This document shows, one piece after another, positions 24,019 to 33,670 of a DNA stretch of 64,000 nt. Location of the stretch: contig JAGAUD010000022.1 of assembly GCA_017620975.1 (NCBI GenBank), positions 1 to 64,000 on the forward strand, given 5' to 3'. The notes below the pieces were generated by a model. That model ran no database searches and was not told the DNA's origin. It was given only the letters and a program-made list of their open reading frames with translations. Source of the DNA: Lachnospiraceae bacterium. Lineage in GTDB: Bacteria > Bacillota_A > Clostridia > Lachnospirales > Lachnospiraceae. Position 1 is the stretch's first letter; each line of letters opens with the position of its first letter. The position numbers were made by a program, and so were the translations under genes.

Positions 24019-26364
24019 TTACTCCTTTCTGCCCTCCGGCACCTTCACCAGTGCATGTTCCAGCACCTGTGTCATGTTCCCTACAAATACAATATCCATT
24101 CCGCCTTTAATTTCTCTGGATATTTCTTCCACGTCAGGGCGATTCTCTTCCGGCACCAGTACTTTCTTCATGCCGGCAATCTTGGCTGCCAGAAGCTTCT
24201 CTTTGAGCCCGCCGATGGGAAGCACGCGACCCCTTAAAGTGATTTCTCCCGTCATGGCCACATCCGCACGGACCGGAATCCCTGTCACTGCAGACATCAG
24301 CGCCGTAGCCATCGTGACACCGGCACTGGGACCATCCTTAGGAACTGCTCCCTCCGGAATATGGATGTGGAAGTCATTCTTACGGAATACATCCTCTTTC
24401 ACATGGTACTTTTTACTGATGGAACGTACGTAACTCATACCTATGATGGCAGATTCTTTCATGACATCACCCATCTGGCCTGTCAGATCAATGTCCCCTT
24501 TGCCCGGCATCACATTGACCTCTATCTGCAAGGTATCGCCGCCCACACTGGTCCAGGCCAATCCTCTGACGATTCCCACTTCATCCGTGAGATTCCGCTT
24601 ATCAGCCGTAAATTTCACATGTCCCAGATATTTCTCCAGGGTTTGACTTGTCACTTTAATGTGGCTATCCGGTTTCTTCAAGATTTCTCTGGCGGCTTTT
24701 CTGCAGATTTCTCCCAGCTTTCTCTCCAGATCTCTGACCCCGGCTTCCCTGGTATAGCCATCTATCAACATACGCAGAGCATTATCACTGATCGAAAGCT
24801 GCTCTTTGCTCAGACCGTTCTTCTTCCACTGCTTGGGAATCAAATGATCCTTTGCAATGTGGAACTTCTCATTGGCCGTATAGCTGGTAACTTCTATAAT
24901 TTCCATACGGTCCAGAAGAGGTCTGGGAATGGTGGAAGTGGTATTGGCCGTAGCTATAAAAAGCACCTCGGACAAATCGATAGGGATCTCAATATAGTGA
25001 TCTCTGAACCGACTGTTCTGCTCACTGTCCAGCACCTCCAAAAGTGCCGCAGAGGTATCCCCTTTATAATCACTGCTTACCTTGTCAATTTCATCTAAAA
25101 GCATCAGCGGATTCTTCACTCCCGCCTGCTTCAATGCTCCGGCAATTCTTCCGGGCATAGCTCCCACATAAGTCTTTCGGTGACCTCGGATTTCCGCTTC
25201 ATCCCGCACACCTCCCAGGCTGATGCGCACATATTTCTTATCCAGCGCTTCTGCTACACTTCTGGCAATGGAAGTTTTACCGGTTCCCGGCGGGCCCACC
25301 AGACAAATAATAGGACTGTCCCCCTGTCTGGTCAGACTCCGAACTGCCAGGAATTCCAGGATTCTCTCTTTAACCTGCTCCAAACCGTAATGCTGATCCT
25401 CCAGAATCTGTTCCGCTCTGTCAATGTCCGTATTGTCTTTGGACATCTTATCCCAGGGCATCTCCAGCAGCGTCTCTATGTAGCCCCGTTCAACAGAGGC
25501 TTCTCCACTATTAGGTGCCAGGCTCTTGAAACGGGAGATTTCCTTTCGGATACGTTCTTTCACTTCTTTTTTAGCTTTCAGCCCGGAAAGTGCTTCCTCG
25601 AACTGCTCTGCATCAGAAAATCCGCCGTCTTCTCCCAGTTCCTGTCTGATATAGTTAAGCTGCTCCCGCAGCAGATATTCTTTCTGATTCTTCTCTACTC
25701 TGCCCTTTACCTTCTCGCTCAGCTCCACTTTCACCCGGGCGATTTCAATTTCATTGGAAAGCACTCCCGCCAGATATTCAAATCGTTCCGTAACCGTGGA
25801 TAACTCCAACACTTTCTGCTTGGAAGAAAAGGAAAGGGGCATACTCATAGTAATCAGGTCTATCAGCTTTTCCAGATGCTTCTGCACCTGGAACTGTTTC
25901 TCTATACTGCGTCCGACTTTGGGATAATATTTGCTATACCCGCCAAACAGCTCAGCCAGCTGCCTGATCATGGCTTCTTCTGTCACATTATCCAGTTCTC
26001 CTTCACAGGTAGGAATCTCCTGTACCTCTGCCAGCAGAAAATCCTCTGACTCCGGAAGAAAACTAAGTAATGTGCCTCTGCCTTGTCCTTCTACCAGCAC
26101 TCTTACGATTCCGTTGGGAAGCTTGTTCACCTGCTTCACGACGGCAACAGTCCCCACGTGATACACGTCCTCATAGCCCGGTTCCTCTACATCCGGATCT
26201 TTCTGGGTCACCAGCATCACTTTCTCATCCACCATCATGGCCTGTTCTACCGCCTTGATGGACTTTTGTCTGCTCAAATCAAAATGTATTATCATATCCG
26301 GCAGAATAGTAAGGCCTCTTAAAGCCACTGCCGGTATCTTTTTCGTCATCAATTCATTATCCAT
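24019..26364 (-). CDS. lon: ATP-dependent protease Lon
   Basis: A 781-residue Lon protease that degrades damaged and regulatory proteins in the cytosol. The N-terminal substrate domain (10-205) is followed by a coiled coil, the AAA module with Walker A GPPGTGKTS near residue 355 and Walker B LLDEIDK, and the proteolytic domain with the Ser in KDGPSAGVTM and the Lys in the following helix. GGAGA stands 8 nt before the ATG. It lies downstream of clpX, from which a terminator and a second inverted repeat separate it; no clear promoter of its own was found. Confidence 0.95.
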   Translation of the reverse strand: MDNELMTKKIPAVALRGLTILPDMIIHFDLSRQKSIKAVEQAMMVDEKVMLVTQKDPDVEEPGYEDVYHVGTVAVVKQVNKLPNGIVRVLVEGQGRGTLLSFLPESEDFLLAEVQEIPTCEGELDNVTEEAMIRQLAELFGGYSKYYPKVGRSIEKQFQVQKHLEKLIDLITMSMPLSFSSKQKVLELSTVTERFEYLAGVLSNEIEIARVKVELSEKVKGRVEKNQKEYLLREQLNYIRQELGEDGGFSDAEQFEEALSGLKAKKEVKERIRKEISRFKSLAPNSGEASVERGYIETLLEMPWDKMSKDNTDIDRAEQILEDQHYGLEQVKERILEFLAVRSLTRQGDSPIICLVGPPGTGKTSIARSVAEALDKKYVRISLGGVRDEAEIRGHRKTYVGAMPGRIAGALKQAGVKNPLMLLDEIDKVSSDYKGDTSAALLEVLDSEQNSRFRDHYIEIPIDLSEVLFIATANTTSTIPRPLLDRMEIIEVTSYTANEKFHIAKDHLIPKQWKKNGLSKEQLSISDNALRMLIDGYTREAGVRDLERKLGEICRKAAREILKKPDSHIKVTSQTLEKYLGHVKFTADKRNLTDEVGIVRGLAWTSVGGDTLQIEVNVMPGKGDIDLTGQMGDVMKESAIIGMSYVRSISKKYHVKEDVFRKNDFHIHIPEGAVPKDGPSAGVTMATALMSAVTGIPVRADVAMTGEITLRGRVLPIGGLKEKLLAAKIAGMKKVLVPEENRPDVEEISREIKGGMDIVFVGNMTQVLEHALVKVPEGRKE

Positions 26365-26416
26365 TTAAAGTCTCCGAATTCTTCCGTTCCGCGACATTAG
26401 CTCCAGTCCGGAGGAT

Positions 26417-26464
26417 TTTATTGCCATATAGGACATTCCGCAGTGATTTCTATATGGCAATAAA
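26417..26464 (-). repeat. 15-bp inverted repeat between clpX and lon
   Basis: TTTATTGCCATATAG (26417-26431) is exactly complementary to 26450-26464, with 18 nt between. It abuts the clpX terminator and would form a strong hairpin in any RNA reading from clpX into lon. It could be an operator, an RNA-processing site or a second terminator element. Confidence 0.75.
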
Positions 26465-26486
26465 CGCCGCTGGATTCCAGCGGCGT
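26464..26486 (-). terminator. Hairpin after clpX
   Basis: ACGCCGCTGGA and its complement form an 11-bp GC-rich stem with almost no loop, 7 nt after the clpX stop. On the minus strand only TTATTG follows, so termination may be partial. Confidence 0.65.
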
Positions 26487-26493
26487 CTCCTAC

Positions 26494-27759
26494 TTACTTG
26501 GCTTTTCTCATCAATGCTTCCCTGTGAATTGTAAGCGGTTCGCTGGTGCCCTCTACAGCTCCCTTAGTCACTACGCAGGACTCAATCGTCTCATCGGATG
26601 GAATCCGATACATCAGATCCATCATGGTATTTTCCATAATGGAACGCAGTCCTCTTGCTCCTATCTTACGTTCAAATGCTTTATCTGCTATAGCCAGAAT
26701 CGCATCTTCATCAAAGGTCAACGCGACATGATCCATATCAAACAGCTTCTGATACTGTTTGATCAATGCATTCCTTGGCTCCTTCAGAATGCGCACCAGC
26801 GCTTCCTTATCAAGGCCCTGCAAGGATACACAGATAGGCACACGACCTACAAATTCCGGAATCAAACCGAATTTCACCAGGTCCTGAGGGGTTACTTCTG
26901 CAAAAAGTTCACCCACTTCCTTATTGGTCTTCTGCCCAAGTTCCGTGTTAAATCCGATGGACTTACGGTCCAGTCTGGCCTCAATAATCTTCTCCAGGCC
27001 ATCGAATGCGCCGCCGCAAATAAACAGAATATTGGAAGTATCAATCTGTAAAAGCTCCTGATGCGGATGCTTACGTCCGCCCTGAGGAGGTACACTTGCT
27101 ACTGTTCCCTCTACGATTTTCAAAAGCGCCTGCTGCACGCCCTCACCGGATACATCCCGGGTGATGGATACGTTTTCGCTTTTCTTGGTAATCTTATCAA
27201 TTTCATCAATATAGATGATGCCGTACTGGGCTCTCTCTATATCATAATCTGCCGCCTGAATCAGCTTCAGAAGAATGTTCTCTACATCCTCTCCCACATA
27301 TCCGGCTTCTGTCAGAGTAGTCGCATCTGCAATGGCAAACGGAACATTGATGATCTTGGCCAGTGTCTGAGCAAGATAAGTCTTACCGGAGCCGGTAGGT
27401 CCTACCATAAGGATGTTGCTCTTCTGCAGTTCCACGTCATCCAGATCCTTAGGTGCCATTACTCTCTTATAATGATTATACACGGCTACAGACAATACCT
27501 TCTTGGCTTCGTCCTGACCGATAACATAATCATCCAGGAAATTCTTAATCTGAACCGGCTTTAACAGGTTGATCTCCTGTCTGCTGCCGACTTCATATTC
27601 CTCATCTTCCAACTCTTCTTCCAGAATGTCTGCGCAGATCTCCACGCATTCATCACAGATATAGACGCCGGCAGGTCCCGCAATCAGCTTGCGTGCCTGC
27701 TCCTGTGTCTTACCACAAAAGGAACATCTGACATCGTTCCCTATTATCCTTCCAGCCAT
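26494..27759 (-). CDS. clpX: ATP-dependent unfoldase ClpX
   Basis: A 421-residue ClpX that recognises, unfolds and feeds proteins to ClpP. The N-terminal zinc-binding domain has CSFCGKT and CDECVEIC (Cys4). The AAA module has Walker A GPTGSGKT near residue 119 and Walker [11 protein letters not shown], and the ClpP-contact IGF loop appears as RKSIGFNTE. It follows clpP by 31 nt in the conserved order tig-clpP-clpX-lon. Confidence 0.97.
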   Translation of the reverse strand: MAGRIIGNDVRCSFCGKTQEQARKLIAGPAGVYICDECVEICADILEEELEDEEYEVGSRQEINLLKPVQIKNFLDDYVIGQDEAKKVLSVAVYNHYKRVMAPKDLDDVELQKSNILMVGPTGSGKTYLAQTLAKIINVPFAIADATTLTEAGYVGEDVENILLKLIQAADYDIERAQYGIIYIDEIDKITKKSENVSITRDVSGEGVQQALLKIVEGTVASVPPQGGRKHPHQELLQIDTSNILFICGGAFDGLEKIIEARLDRKSIGFNTELGQKTNKEVGELFAEVTPQDLVKFGLIPEFVGRVPICVSLQGLDKEALVRILKEPRNALIKQYQKLFDMDHVALTFDEDAILAIADKAFERKIGARGLRSIMENTMMDLMYRIPSDETIESCVVTKGAVEGTSEPLTIHREALMRKAK

Positions 27760-27790
27760 CCCTCTACTCCTGTCTCAATATCTCAAGCTT

Positions 27791-28384
27791 TTAGTCCTGT
27801 GCTGCATGAGATGCAATCACTTTATCGATCAACCCGTAAGCACAGGCTTCTTCAGCGCTCTTCCAGTTATCGCGCTCAGTATCGGCACAGATGGTCTCAT
27901 AATCTCTGCCGGTATTCTCAGCCAGGATACGGTTTAATTTCTCTTTGGTCTTTAAGATGTGCTTGGCTGCGATCTCAATCTCGGTAGCCTGACCCTGGGT
28001 TCCTCCCAGAGGCTGATGGATCATGATCTCTGCATTGGGCAGTGCATATCTCTTGCCCTTGGCACCGCCTGCAAGCAGGAAAGCACCCATGCTGGCTGCC
28101 ATACCGATACATACGGTAGACACATCACATTTAATATAGTTCATGGTATCATAAATCGCCATACCTGCAGTTACACTTCCGCCCGGGCTGTTGATATACA
28201 GATGGATATCCTTCTCAGGATCCTCTGCCTCCAGGAACAGAAGCTGTGCTACAACCAGGCTGGCTGTCACTTCATTCACTTCTTCGCCCAAAAATATAAT
28301 TCTGTCTTTTAAAAGTCTTGAATAAATATCGTAGGATCTTTCACCCTTGCTTGTTTGCTCAACGACGTAAGGTACTAAACTCAT
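27791..28384 (-). CDS. clpP: ClpP protease subunit
   Basis: A 197-residue serine protease that forms the tetradecameric chamber used by ClpX and other Clp ATPases. The catalytic triad is visible: Ser in GMAASMGAF (about residue 99), His in IMIHQPLGG (about 124) and Asp in DTERDNW (about 173). GGAGG stands 8 nt before the ATG at 28384; a 21-codon upstream extension has no ribosome site and does not fit other ClpP proteins. It is followed by clpX. Confidence 0.97.
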   Translation of the reverse strand: MSLVPYVVEQTSKGERSYDIYSRLLKDRIIFLGEEVNEVTASLVVAQLLFLEAEDPEKDIHLYINSPGGSVTAGMAIYDTMNYIKCDVSTVCIGMAASMGAFLLAGGAKGKRYALPNAEIMIHQPLGGTQGQATEIEIAAKHILKTKEKLNRILAENTGRDYETICADTERDNWKSAEEACAYGLIDKVIASHAAQD

Positions 28385-28488
28385 TTCTGATTCCTCCATC
28401 TTCTCTTTCCTTTGGCCCAGAGGCCCCGTCATCTCATGATCATGCATTCTTTATAAAGTATTCATGGAAAAATGACTTTCTATACGCT

Positions 28489-28517
28489 AGTGTATCCTAC
28501 TGAATCACATTTTTCAA
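28489..28517 (-). promoter_or_regulatory. clpP promoter
   Basis: On the minus strand TTGAAA (28512-28517) and TACACT (28489-28494) are separated by 17 nt. The -35 box abuts the terminator that follows tig. Confidence 0.55.
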
Positions 28518-28518
28518 C

Positions 28519-28560
28519 CATAAACAGAGGATTTAAGAAAAACTTAATCCTCTGTTTATG
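28519..28560 (-). terminator. Hairpin after trigger factor gene
   Basis: A 14-bp outer stem (CATAAACAGAGGAT with ATCCTCTGTTTATG) with an inner TTAAG helix lies 33 nt after the tig stop. The T run on the minus strand is interrupted. Confidence 0.7.
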
Positions 28561-28592
28561 ATTCGGTATCTATCTCTTCGGAAACACAACGA

Positions 28593-29879
28593 TTATTCCT
28601 CTACTGCGCTGTCAACTACCAGCTCTACAGCCTTACCGATGCAGATATCTTCCATAACCTGCTTCTTGCCGTTCTCACCTAAGAGCTCTTTCACCTTGTC
28701 AGCTTCCATCTTGTAAGCTTCAGCCATCTTAGCTACTTCTGCTTCGAATTCTTCTTCCGTTGCTTCCATCTTCTCAGCAGCCACTACTGCTTCCAGAACA
28801 AGACGGGACTGGATTCTCTTCAGAGCCTGAGGCTTTACCTGATCCATCAGCTTAGCAGCGGTCACGCCGGTGAACTGCATGTACTGATCCATGGTAATAC
28901 CCTGAGACTGGATTCTCTGAGCGAAGTCCTCAACCATCTGTCTCTGCTGGGTCTCAACCATTGCATCAGGAATCTCCATCTGTGCTTCAGCAATGATAGC
29001 GTCAACAACAGCGTCTTCCTTCATGTTCTTAGCTTCGGTCTCTTTCTTCTCAGCCAGTTTCTTCTTAACATCTTCCTTGTACTCAGCAAGAGTCTCGAAC
29101 TCAGATACTTCGCCTGCGAACTCGTCGTTCAGCTCAGGAAGCTCTTTCTCCTTGATCTCTTTTACAGTACACTTAAATACTGCAGGCTTACCAGCCAGTT
29201 CTTCTGCCTGATACTCTTCAGGGAAGGTTACGTTAACATCGGCTTCAACACCGATTTCTGTGCCGATCAAAGCCTCTTCGAATCCGGGAATGAATGCGCC
29301 GGAACCGATGGTCAGAGGATAGTTCTCACCCTTACCGCCTTCAAAAGCAACGCCATCAACGAAGCCTTCGAAATCGATAACAGTCATATCGCCGTCTTTT
29401 ACAGCTCTGTCTGTTACGCTGACGGTTCTGGAGTTCTTCTCTCTCTCTTTTTCAATTTCTGCATCTACTTCTGCATCAGTTACTTCTACTTCAGCCTTAG
29501 CTACCTTAACACCCTTGTAGGTACCCAGGGTTACTTCCGGCTTCAATGCTACTTCTGCAGTGAAGATGAAAGGCTTACCTGCCTCTAACTGGGTTACATC
29601 AACCTTGGGAGAAGATACGATCTCCTCAGTGCACTCTTCCAGAGCCTTCTCATATGCTTCAGGAATCAGGGCGTTGGCAGCATCCTCATAGAATACTTCC
29701 TTACCATACATCTGCTCGATCATCTTGCGGGGAGCTTTGCCCTTACGGAAGCCGGGGATGCTGATCTTATTCTTGTTCTTCAGATAAGCGTCCTGGATAG
29801 CTTTCTCCAGCTCTTCAGCAGACACTTCGATGGTCAGCTTGGCCATGTTCTTTTCTAATTTTTCTACCTGTAAACTCAT
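28593..29879 (-). CDS. tig: Trigger factor
   Basis: A 428-residue ribosome-bound chaperone and peptidyl-prolyl isomerase. The ribosome-binding signature GFRKGKAPRKMIE is near residue 42, the FKBP-type domain (about 150-240) includes VIDFEGFVDGVAFEGG, and the C-terminal helical arms follow. The sequence is very acidic, as usual. It heads the tig-clpP-clpX-lon cluster and has its own promoter. Confidence 0.96.
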   Translation of the reverse strand: MSLQVEKLEKNMAKLTIEVSAEELEKAIQDAYLKNKNKISIPGFRKGKAPRKMIEQMYGKEVFYEDAANALIPEAYEKALEECTEEIVSSPKVDVTQLEAGKPFIFTAEVALKPEVTLGTYKGVKVAKAEVEVTDAEVDAEIEKEREKNSRTVSVTDRAVKDGDMTVIDFEGFVDGVAFEGGKGENYPLTIGSGAFIPGFEEALIGTEIGVEADVNVTFPEEYQAEELAGKPAVFKCTVKEIKEKELPELNDEFAGEVSEFETLAEYKEDVKKKLAEKKETEAKNMKEDAVVDAIIAEAQMEIPDAMVETQQRQMVEDFAQRIQSQGITMDQYMQFTGVTAAKLMDQVKPQALKRIQSRLVLEAVVAAEKMEATEEEFEAEVAKMAEAYKMEADKVKELLGENGKKQVMEDICIGKAVELVVDSAVEE

Positions 29880-29942
29880 TGTTCGTTTCCTCCTTCATCG
29901 CGACTGCGCCGCACAAATGGACATAGTCACAGTCATTGTACG

Positions 29943-29971
29943 ATTATACCATAAAAGGTTGGAAATTACAA
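29943..29971 (-). promoter_or_regulatory. tig promoter
   Basis: On the minus strand TTGTAA (29966-29971) and a perfect TATAAT (29943-29948) are 17 nt apart, about 60 nt ahead of the tig start. Confidence 0.75.
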
Positions 29972-30039
29972 ATGTTTTTTATTTCAGCGAATAGCGCGTC
30001 AGAACTGTTACATTTACTTCCCCTTAAATTGTATTGGTT

Positions 30040-31389
30040 TCACATAACATTCTCATGAGTCGCAATGAGTACCGCTCTTCCCTTTCCTTTCTCTGCGATA
30101 TAGGCTGCTGCTTTCTGCCGATTCTCCTCATCAAGTCCGGTAAAAGGTTCATCCAGAAGACACACTTTGCCTTCCGCTTCCATGGCACGTACCAGCGCCA
30201 CTCTTCTGCGCATGCCGCCGCTCAGCTGACGCACCGGCTTATTCAGCGCATCCCCAGGCAGGAGTCTGCCCAGCGCCTGCCCGGCGCTTTCCTTATCTCC
30301 TGTGACCAGTTCCACATTTTTCACCGCACTATAGTCTTCACACAAGCGGTCTTCCTGAAACATCATGGCAACCCGGTATTCACCAATCACACTGCCGTTG
30401 TCAGGCTGCTCCAGACCTGCCAGTATACGGAAAAGGGTGGTTTTACCGCTGCCGGATGGCGTTTGGAAATAATACATCTTGTTCATTTCAAAAACTTCGG
30501 AATAATCATTGAGGACCGTTAATTCCTGATAGCTTTTATAAATACGGTCAGCCTTCAGGCTGACGCTCTGTTTCCCGCCCTCCTTTTTCCCCAAGGCAGG
30601 CTTTCTGCAGCCCGGTTCCCATTCCCAGACTTTCCCCATCGTCCACAAAATCAACTTCTCCGTAACCACACTGAGCATAATTGCTGTCGCTGTCCAGGCC
30701 AGCACATCTGCCGTATCCAGGTATATCTTGGAAAGATACAGCCGTTCCCCGATAGAATGATCCGGCGTACCGATCACTTCTGCAGCTACCCCCGATTTCC
30801 AGGCCATTCCAATCGCTATCTTCAGCCCACTTTCCAGAAAAGGCCTAAGTGCCGGTCTGTAGATGTAAAACAGGCGATTCCGCCAAGGCATCCGAAATAC
30901 TTCCGCCATTTCCAGCAGCTTTCTATCGGTACTTTTTAAGCCTTCCAGTGTATTCACATAGATATGGGGTAATACGACCAGGAAGCAAATGCTGACGGAC
31001 AAGTACGGCGCTCCCCACCAAATCAGCAAAAGCACGGTAAAGGAAGCTACCGGAATAGCCTTTATCAATGTCATAAATGGCTGCCATATTTCTTCCAGAA
31101 GCTTATACCTGTAACCGATGGCAGCCAGTCCCATGCCGCAAATAATACCAACCAGAAGCCCTGCCAAAATTCGAACGTAAGAAGTCCCCAGTGTCCGCCA
31201 AAAGCTTTCTTCCAACATATTTTGTAAGAAAGCCATTCCCGTCTCCACCGGCCCTACCATCAATATGGAATTGTGACACAGCCGGCTCACTATCTGCCAG
31301 ATCATCACCCAGCCTGCCAGAATCAGAAGCCTGCGTCCCATGTTCTGCCTTTTTTTACCCATACCATAACTACCTTTGCCATTATTCAT
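30040..31389 (-). CDS. Fused ABC permease and ATPase (SsuC/TauC-SsuB-like)
   Basis: A single 449-residue reading frame joins a permease (about 1-255, six membrane segments) of the sulfonate/nitrate/taurine importer class, with the coupling loop EMAEVFRMPWRNRLFYIYRPALRP, to an ATPase (about 275-449). The ATPase keeps Walker A TPSGSGKTT, signature LSGGMRRR, Walker B VCLLDEPFTGLD and the H-loop His in ATHE, but at about 175 residues it is shorter than free SsuB-type ATPases. It overlaps the binding-protein gene as TAATG. The two genes make a compact importer; the cargo (sulfonate, pyrimidine precursor, metal chelate or other) is not evident. Confidence 0.85.
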   Translation of the reverse strand: MNNGKGSYGMGKKRQNMGRRLLILAGWVMIWQIVSRLCHNSILMVGPVETGMAFLQNMLEESFWRTLGTSYVRILAGLLVGIICGMGLAAIGYRYKLLEEIWQPFMTLIKAIPVASFTVLLLIWWGAPYLSVSICFLVVLPHIYVNTLEGLKSTDRKLLEMAEVFRMPWRNRLFYIYRPALRPFLESGLKIAIGMAWKSGVAAEVIGTPDHSIGERLYLSKIYLDTADVLAWTATAIMLSVVTEKLILWTMGKVWEWEPGCRKPALGKKEGGKQSVSLKADRIYKSYQELTVLNDYSEVFEMNKMYYFQTPSGSGKTTLFRILAGLEQPDNGSVIGEYRVAMMFQEDRLCEDYSAVKNVELVTGDKESAGQALGRLLPGDALNKPVRQLSGGMRRRVALVRAMEAEGKVCLLDEPFTGLDEENRQKAAAYIAEKGKGRAVLIATHENVM

Positions 31390-32372
31390 TACGGAATGTA
31401 ATAGAAATCCTCGCCGGGGAGTGCACCGCCTACAGACTCCGGATTCTGCTCAAACAGTACCTCCAGATAACCGCTTAGCGCCTGCTGCATTTCTGCACCC
31501 TGCATACAGGTAATATTGCATGCGGGAATTGCCTTCTGAGCGATAGCCTCCTTGGCTACAATTCCTGCTGCTACTGCAAGAGAAGCGCCCGTCTGCACAT
31601 CTTCGTTGATAGCTCCCGTGCTCTCTTCATGCTCCTTCAAGAACACTTTCACTGCGGCTTCATGCTCTTTCAAAAATTCTTTGCGCACTACGGTAACACC
31701 TGTCACTACCCGGCTGCCGTCTTCTCCCAGCAGCTTTGTCCATTCCTCATTCATATCAAGTACTACTTTAAGTGCTTCATTCTGTATGCAGGCTGCCGTT
31801 ACAAAAGGCTGTGGCAACAGTCCTACGGCCTGAGGTTTCTCAGCCAATAGCGCAGCCACCTCAGATGCCTCGGATTTATATTCCAACGTATAATCTGCTT
31901 CTGTCATGCCATTTTCGGATAAAATATAATGAAGCACATAATCCGGTGTAGTACCCTTTCCGGTCAGGTAAATAGTACGGCCTTTCAAGTCCTCCACACT
32001 TTCGATAGTACCGTCACCGGTTACCATATATAAAACACCAAGCGTATTGATGTCGATGACTGCCAGCTGCCCTTGCATCTTATTATAAAGCACAGATGCC
32101 ACATTTGCCGGTACCAGTGCAATATCCATCTCTCCTTTTACCATCAGCGGCAGCAGTTCGTCTGCCTGGGCAGCCATGGTAAAGGCATAATTGCCTTCTG
32201 CTCCTCCCTCCTCAGCTTCCTGCATTAAGAACAAAAGTCCCATGGATGTAGGTCCTTTTAAAGAACCGACACGAATCTGTGTGACATCTGAAGTCTTACC
32301 GCAGCCCGTAAATATAGACATCATAACCGCCAAAATAACATACACTGCAACAATTTTCTTTATTTTTTTCAT
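31389..32372 (-). CDS. ABC importer substrate-binding lipoprotein (NMT1/SsuA-like)
   Basis: A 327-residue secreted lipoprotein. The signal peptide ends in a lipobox around FTGC at residue 24, and the mature part is a type II periplasmic-binding fold of the NMT1/SsuA class (RVGSLKGPTSMG, then DIALVPANVASVLYNK). It delivers cargo to the fused permease-ATPase encoded by the next gene, with which it shares a one-base TAATG overlap. GAGGAG precedes its ATG. The ligand is unknown; related proteins bind thiamine precursors, taurine, nitrate or bicarbonate. Confidence 0.85.
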   Translation of the reverse strand: MKKIKKIVAVYVILAVMMSIFTGCGKTSDVTQIRVGSLKGPTSMGLLFLMQEAEEGGAEGNYAFTMAAQADELLPLMVKGEMDIALVPANVASVLYNKMQGQLAVIDINTLGVLYMVTGDGTIESVEDLKGRTIYLTGKGTTPDYVLHYILSENGMTEADYTLEYKSEASEVAALLAEKPQAVGLLPQPFVTAACIQNEALKVVLDMNEEWTKLLGEDGSRVVTGVTVVRKEFLKEHEAAVKVFLKEHEESTGAINEDVQTGASLAVAAGIVAKEAIAQKAIPACNITCMQGAEMQQALSGYLEVLFEQNPESVGGALPGEDFYYIP

Positions 32373-32493
32373 AATGTAATCTCTCCTCTTCTCCGTCCTT
32401 CTATTTGGACAGACATTACTCGCTATCCATTATACGCAGACTCCTCCTTGTATGTCAATGGAACACGCCATATGCTAAATGAAAAAAATACCA

Positions 32494-32522
32494 TAATAAT
32501 TTTTAAATCACTGCCCATACTA
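32494..32522 (+). promoter_or_regulatory. Possible forespore (sigma-G type) promoter of the SASP gene
   Basis: CATACTA (32516-32522) matches the sigma-G -10 consensus CATNMTA, and TAATA (32494-32498) matches four of five -35 positions with a 17-nt spacer. The leader that would follow (32529-32657) is about 130 nt and contains AAGATAAG at 32528-32535 complementary to 32605-32612, enclosing an inner CTGGC/GCCAG pair. Confidence 0.5.
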
Positions 32523-32657
32523 TTACCAAGATAAGTGATGACAAACACTTAAATCAGCCCAAGGGTCAAGCGACTGGCGGTTCGAGATAAGTGAATGCCA
32601 GCCGCTTATCTTGAAGATAGAGAAAACCACAAAACACAAATTATGGAGGTGACTGAA

Positions 32658-32858
32658 ATGTCCGGAAACAGAAGTAATAGAGTAGAAGTACCTGAAGCAA
32701 AAGCAGCAATGGATCGTTTCAAAACTGAGATTGCATCTGAACTTGGTGTAAACCTGAAGGAAGGCTATAATGGCGATCTGACTTCCCGTGAAGCAGGTTC
32801 CATCGGTGGCGAGATGGTTCGTAGAATGATCAGAAAACAGGAAGAACAGATGAAATAA
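32658..32858 (+). CDS. Small acid-soluble spore protein, alpha/beta type
   Basis: A 66-residue DNA-binding spore protein. The GPR protease cleavage segment is seen as KTEIASELGV, and the second signature as GSIGGEMVRRMI. These proteins coat spore DNA and are degraded at germination. The ATG at 32658 follows GGAGGTGA by 5 nt; an in-frame ATG 63 nt upstream has no such site. The gene stands alone, between a forespore-like promoter and a terminator. It shows the organism has sporulation genes. Confidence 0.93.
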   Translation: MSGNRSNRVEVPEAKAAMDRFKTEIASELGVNLKEGYNGDLTSREAGSIGGEMVRRMIRKQEEQMK

Positions 32859-32897
32859 AGCTGCTGAAGCGTAATTTACTCAGCAAACCGCATAACG

Positions 32898-32934
32898 GAA
32901 GAAGGCCGGAGCTTAGCGCCCGGTCTTCTTTTAC
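32898..32934 (+). terminator. Terminator of the SASP gene
   Basis: GAAGGCCGG pairs with CCGGTCTTC around a 10-nt loop and runs into TTTT. It separates the SASP gene from the convergent aldolase gene. Confidence 0.8.
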
Positions 32935-32951
32935 TTTTTGCCTTTACAAGC

Positions 32952-33605
32952 TTATTCTCCAAATACTGCCTTATAGTCAGCCCGGAACTTCTCAATACCT
33001 GCTGTTGTCAGAGGATGTTTTACCATCTGCTCGATTACGGAATAAGGAACGGTAGCGATATCAGCACCTGCCAGTGCACAGTCGGTAACATGGATTGGAT
33101 TACGTACACTTGCTGCAATGATCCGGGTCTCCAGATCGGTTACTGCAAAGATGTCAGCAATCTCTCTGATCAGGTCCACACCTCTCTGGCTGATGTCATC
33201 CAGACGTCCCAGGAAAGGAGATACATAAGTTGCACCAGCTCTTGCTGCCAGAAGTGCCTGGTTTGCAGAAAAGATCAAAGTGACGTTGGTCTTAATGCCT
33301 TCTGCGGAAAGCACCTTACAAGCTTTCAGTCCTTCCACAGTCATAGGAATCTTAACTACCATATTGGGATGAATGGCAGCAATGGCTCTTCCTTCTGCAA
33401 TCATTCCTTCTGCATCTACGGTAGTAGCCTTTACTTCGCCGCTGATAGGGCCATCAACGATAGATGCGATTTCAGCGATAACTTCTTCAAACACTCTGCC
33501 TTCCTTCGCAATCAGGGACGGATTGGTGGTAACACCACAGATTACACCCATGTCATTAGCTTTCTTGATATCTTCCACTTTTGCTGTGTCAATAAAAAAA
33601 CGCAT
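32952..33605 (-). CDS. fsa: Fructose-6-phosphate aldolase / small transaldolase
   Basis: A 217-residue class I aldolase of the short transaldolase family. The N terminus MRFFIDTA and [13 protein letters not shown] are diagnostic; the Schiff-base Lys lies in VVKIPMT near residue 85, and [17 protein letters not shown] follows. It either cleaves fructose-6-phosphate to dihydroxyacetone and glyceraldehyde-3-phosphate or acts as a pentose phosphate transaldolase; sequence alone does not separate the two. GAGGAG precedes the ATG. Confidence 0.88.
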   Translation of the reverse strand: MRFFIDTAKVEDIKKANDMGVICGVTTNPSLIAKEGRVFEEVIAEIASIVDGPISGEVKATTVDAEGMIAEGRAIAAIHPNMVVKIPMTVEGLKACKVLSAEGIKTNVTLIFSANQALLAARAGATYVSPFLGRLDDISQRGVDLIREIADIFAVTDLETRIIAASVRNPIHVTDCALAGADIATVPYSVIEQMVKHPLTTAGIEKFRADYKAVFGE

Positions 33606-33670
33606 TTTTCTTCTCCTCTTTTATTATGTAATATTTGAAAAAAGCGGGTCCGAAGGCCCACTAATGTCAC

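Noticed and set aside
24361..25098. Plus-strand frame of 245 codons inside lon
   Set aside because: Antisense of a highly conserved protease gene with no start signal.
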